A stretch of 5,476 nt of DNA from an uncultured Synergistia bacterium (GTDB taxonomy: Bacteria > Eremiobacterota > SpSt-956 > JAKJGF01). The notes under the pieces are model-generated. The model did no database searches. It saw only the letters and a list, made by a program, of their open reading frames with translations, and was not told the origin of the DNA. The translations under genes were made by a program, and so were the position numbers. Below are positions 3,049-5,476 of this stretch, in pieces. Each line of letters starts with the position of its first letter. Within the stretch, counting starts at the first letter, position 1. The stretch spans positions 1 through 5,476 of the forward strand of contig CALARM010000087.1 in the NCBI GenBank assembly GCA_937888925.1, written 5' to 3'.

Positions 3049-5476
3049 ATGTCTAAAAGCCTGGAGACAAATTTAAATTTATCACAGAATGCCATAACAG
3101 TTTTAGAGAGAAGATATTTAAAAAAAGATAATGAAGGTCATGTCATAGAAACACCTGAAGATATGTTCAGAAGAGTGGCAAAAAATATTGCCCAGGCTGA
3201 TAAACTTTATGACAGTAATGCAAACCTGAAAGATACGGAAGAAAAATTTTATAACATGATGGCAGAACTGGATTTTCTGCCGAACTCTCCTACACTCATG
3301 AATGCAGGCAGAGAACTTCAGCAACTCTCGGCCTGTTTTGTTCTCCCTGTAGAAGATTCTATAGAAAGTATTTTTGAAACAATAAAGAATACGGCCCTTA
3401 TCCATCAGAGCGGCGGGGGAACAGGGTTTTCCTTTTCCCGAATAAGGCCTAAAAACGATATAGTCATGTCCACAAAAGGTGTGGCAAGCGGGCCTATTTC
3501 TTTTATGAAAGTCTTTAACACTACCACTGAAACTATAAAACAGGGCGGATGTGTGGAAGAAAATACCCTTATTTCAACAGAAAAAGGTATCTTTCCTATT
3601 AAGGAACTCGGAGAAATCTCTCCCGGTAATTATGAACATATAGAATTAAATGTTTTTACCGATGAAGGAATAAAACCTGTTGAGCAGTTTTACAATAATG
3701 GCACTAAAAAAGTAAAAACAATAGTTACTTCCTATGGATATACCTTTACAGGAACTCTTGAGCATAAAATCAGAGTTATAGACAAAAAAGGTAACTATGT
3801 CTGGAAAGAATTAAAAGACATAAAAAAGGGTGACTGGGTTGCACTTCAGATGAATAGTTTTAATGGTGAAACACTCAGATTTCCGAAATTTGATAAAAAT
3901 TTTCATCATAACAGTAAAACCTGTAAAATCCCTGAAGAAATGAGTGCTTCTCTGGCAGAACTGGCAGGATATTTTACCGGAGACGGATGTTTCCATAAAG
4001 GTAAATTAATGTTATCTGTTCCTCATGATTGTATAGAACTTAAAGATTATTTCGATAAAGGCTTTAAAGAAATTTTTGATATAGAAAGTCGTGTTGAACA
4101 AAAAGAAAACGATAAGAGTATAAATCTTATTTATCACAGCCAGATGCTTGTAGAATGGTTTAAATTTATAGGAATAGAAAAGGAAAATTCTTTAACAGCC
4201 AGAGTTCCGACTGTAATTTTCAGAACAGATCCATCATGTACCGAAGGATTTTTAAGAGGATTATTCGAAGCAGACGGATATATAGATAAAAAGGGGTATC
4301 ATATAGCTTTATCTTCTGTATCTGAACAGTTAATCAGAGAAGTTCAGATATTACTGCTCGGACTTGGTATCCCTTCAGGTATAAGAGTCAATTCAAAAAG
4401 AGAACAGGCCTATGGAAAGAATAACCTTTATATACTTACTATTGCTACGCCTGAAGGTTTAAAAATCTACAAAGAAAAAATTGGATTTTTAAGCCATAAA
4501 AAAGTTGCCCGCCTGACCGGTATAATAAAAAGAGAAACGAATTATAATGATCTCATACCAAATCAGGGAAAAAAATTCAGAGAATTTTATGAAAAACTTA
4601 CCTTAAAACCTAAAAATCAGTTATACAGAAAGATATATCATTACCTTGACGGAGTAAAAGACAGAAGAAACCTTACAAGACAGAAAGCGGAAATTTTAGT
4701 AAGAGAATACGATTGTCTTAAAGAGAGTTTTCTATCAGAAATACTTGATAGAAATCAATTCTATGATCAGGTTAAAGAAATAAATACAGGAGAAGCTCCT
4801 ACACTTGATCTCGTTGTACCGGAAAATCATACCTATATAGCAAACGGCTTCGTAAGTCATAATACCAGGCGGGGTGCAAATATGGGCATTCTCAGAATAG
4901 ATCACCCGGAAATAATGGAATTTATTACATGTAAAAAAGAAGAAGGCTCGATGAATAATTTCAATATTTCCGTCGCAATTACAGATAAATTCATGGAAGC
5001 CCTTGATAAAGGTGAGGAATATGATCTCATAAACCCCAGGACAGGTAAACCGGTAAAGAAACTCAAAGCAAAAGAAGTATTTGAAAAAATTGTAGAACTT
5101 GCGTGGAATAACGGTGAACCTGGTATAGTATTTATAGACAGGATGAACAAAGCAAACCCGACACCTATTATAGGTGATATTGAAAGCACCAATCCATGCG
5201 GCGAGCAGCCACTTTTGCCATATGAGTCATGTAATTTAGGTTCTGTCAATTTAGCTCAAATAGTCATAAAAGATCACACAGGGAAAGCGAAAATAAATTA
5301 CAAAAAGTTGAGGGATTTAGTACACAATGGTGTGCATTTCCTGGATAATGTTATAGACATGAATAAATATCCTCTTAAAAAAATAGAAGACATGTCAAAA
5401 GGGAACAGAAAAATCGGACTCGGGGTTATGGGATTTTCCGATATGCTCATACAGCTTGGTATTCCTTATAATTCGG
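3049..5476 (+). CDS. nrdJ: Adenosylcobalamin-dependent (class II) ribonucleotide reductase with intein; C-terminus beyond window
   Basis: NrdJ reduces ribonucleotides to deoxyribonucleotides using a thiyl radical generated from adenosylcobalamin, in the cytoplasm, and needs no oxygen. The frame is open for 809 codons to the window end, of which 371 are NrdJ. The N-extein (1-167) lacks an ATP-cone and includes NSPTLMNAG and LSACFVLPVEDSIE, whose Cys96 is the first redox Cys, then HQSGGGTGFSFSR. The C-extein starts TRRGANMGIL at 606. NPCGE holds Asn715, Cys717 (thiyl radical) and Glu719, and Cys728 in ESCNLGSVNL is the second redox Cys. The 11-residue spacing from Cys717 to Cys728 equals that in Thermotoga maritima NrdJ, and the intein-corrected Cys96-Cys717 spacing (183) is close to it. 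The 438-residue intein interrupts the conserved KQGG/TRRGAN segment, so splicing is needed for activity. The motif set favours class II over class I. The gene is transcribed away from the hflX unit, with a long structured leader. Confidence 0.97.
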   Translation, partial: MSKSLETNLNLSQNAITVLERRYLKKDNEGHVIETPEDMFRRVAKNIAQADKLYDSNANLKDTEEKFYNMMAELDFLPNSPTLMNAGRELQQLSACFVLPVEDSIESIFETIKNTALIHQSGGGTGFSFSRIRPKNDIVMSTKGVASGPISFMKVFNTTTETIKQGGCVEENTLISTEKGIFPIKELGEISPGNYEHIELNVFTDEGIKPVEQFYNNGTKKVKTIVTSYGYTFTGTLEHKIRVIDKKGNYVWKELKDIKKGDWVALQMNSFNGETLRFPKFDKNFHHNSKTCKIPEEMSASLAELAGYFTGDGCFHKGKLMLSVPHDCIELKDYFDKGFKEIFDIESRVEQKENDKSINLIYHSQMLVEWFKFIGIEKENSLTARVPTVIFRTDPSCTEGFLRGLFEADGYIDKKGYHIALSSVSEQLIREVQILLLGLGIPSGIRVNSKREQAYGKNNLYILTIATPEGLKIYKEKIGFLSHKKVARLTGIIKRETNYNDLIPNQGKKFREFYEKLTLKPKNQLYRKIYHYLDGVKDRRNLTRQKAEILVREYDCLKESFLSEILDRNQFYDQVKEINTGEAPTLDLVVPENHTYIANGFVSHNTRRGANMGILRIDHPEIMEFITCKKEEGSMNNFNISVAITDKFMEALDKGEEYDLINPRTGKPVKKLKAKEVFEKIVELAWNNGEPGIVFIDRMNKANPTPIIGDIESTNPCGEQPLLPYESCNLGSVNLAQIVIKDHTGKAKINYKKLRDLVHNGVHFLDNVIDMNKYPLKKIEDMSKGNRKIGLGVMGFSDMLIQLGIPYNS
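3550..4863 (+). mobile_element. Full-length NrdJ intein with LAGLIDADG homing endonuclease
   Basis: This in-frame 438-residue insert (protein residues 168-605) should excise itself and ligate the two NrdJ halves. Its endonuclease can copy the element into empty nrdJ alleles. The N-terminal splicing block starts with Cys168 (CVEENTLISTEKG), and the TxxH motif is TLEH (236-239). The endonuclease has two LAGLIDADG motifs, LAGYFTGDG (305-313, Asp312) and LRGLFEADG (402-410, Asp409), both with the acidic catalytic residue. The block between them, usually K-x-I/V-P, reads ARVP here, with Arg in place of Lys if aligned correctly. The C-terminal blocks are FYDQVKEI, then VPENHTYIANGFVSHN with His594, penultimate His604 and terminal Asn605. 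The +1 residue is Thr606. All splicing residues are present and no stop or frameshift occurs, so splicing is expected and homing is likely. Borders follow from removing the insert, which leaves KQGG-TRRGANMG as in ordinary NrdJ. Confidence 0.96.

Noticed and set aside
3058..3070. AGCCTGGAGAC resembling a cobalamin riboswitch B12 box, attractive before a B12-dependent enzyme
   Set aside because: It lies inside the nrdJ coding sequence (codons 4-7), the match is partial, and no supporting riboswitch fold is seen in the leader.
3118..3996. Minus-strand frames within nrdJ and the intein
   Set aside because: They are antisense to a continuous coding frame with clear catalytic motifs.
1..5476. CRISPR array, tRNA or rRNA genes
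   Set aside because: No regularly spaced repeats with unique spacers and no recognisable tRNA or rRNA sequence were seen.

Overview
The window reads as chromosomal DNA of an A+T-rich bacterium, roughly one third G+C by eye. It uses many AGA and ATA codons and strong AAGGAGG-type Shine-Dalgarno sites. A B12-dependent (class II) ribonucleotide reductase fits an organism that makes DNA precursors without needing oxygen, but nothing here fixes the phylum.

Layout. Two divergent gene sets flank an intergenic region of about 500 bases (2553-3048). On the minus strand, read from right to left, are a 50-residue Lys-rich single-pass membrane protein (2552-2400), the ribosome-associated GTPase HflX (2280-1135), a stand-alone response-regulator receiver protein with a TTG start (1071-697), and a sensor-less histidine kinase (626 to beyond base 1). 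The same strand and short gaps (119, 63 and 70 bases) make one operon possible, though internal promoters are not excluded. On the plus strand, nrdJ starts at 3049 and is open to the window end. It is interrupted in frame by a complete 438-residue intein (3550-4863) that carries a LAGLIDADG homing endonuclease. The flanking host sequence joins exactly into a normal NrdJ core.

Non-coding structure is rich. The intergenic region holds two near-identical AAGTCA-N4-TGACTT palindromes 48 bases apart, whose arms can also pair with each other around a G+C-rich stem. It also holds candidate promoters in both directions and a CGATATATCG palindrome resembling an NrdR box. The nrdJ leader contains hairpins, the last followed by a long T tract just before the ribosome binding site, which looks like a terminator or attenuator. 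hflX is bracketed by an imperfect 35-bp inverted repeat (30 of 35 matching).

Working together. The receiver and kinase probably form a phosphorelay pair; the input is not visible because the kinase has no sensor or membrane segment. HflX serves ribosome rescue and NrdJ supplies dNTPs. Any functional link between the two divergent units is inference from proximity only. The intein must splice itself out for NrdJ to be active.
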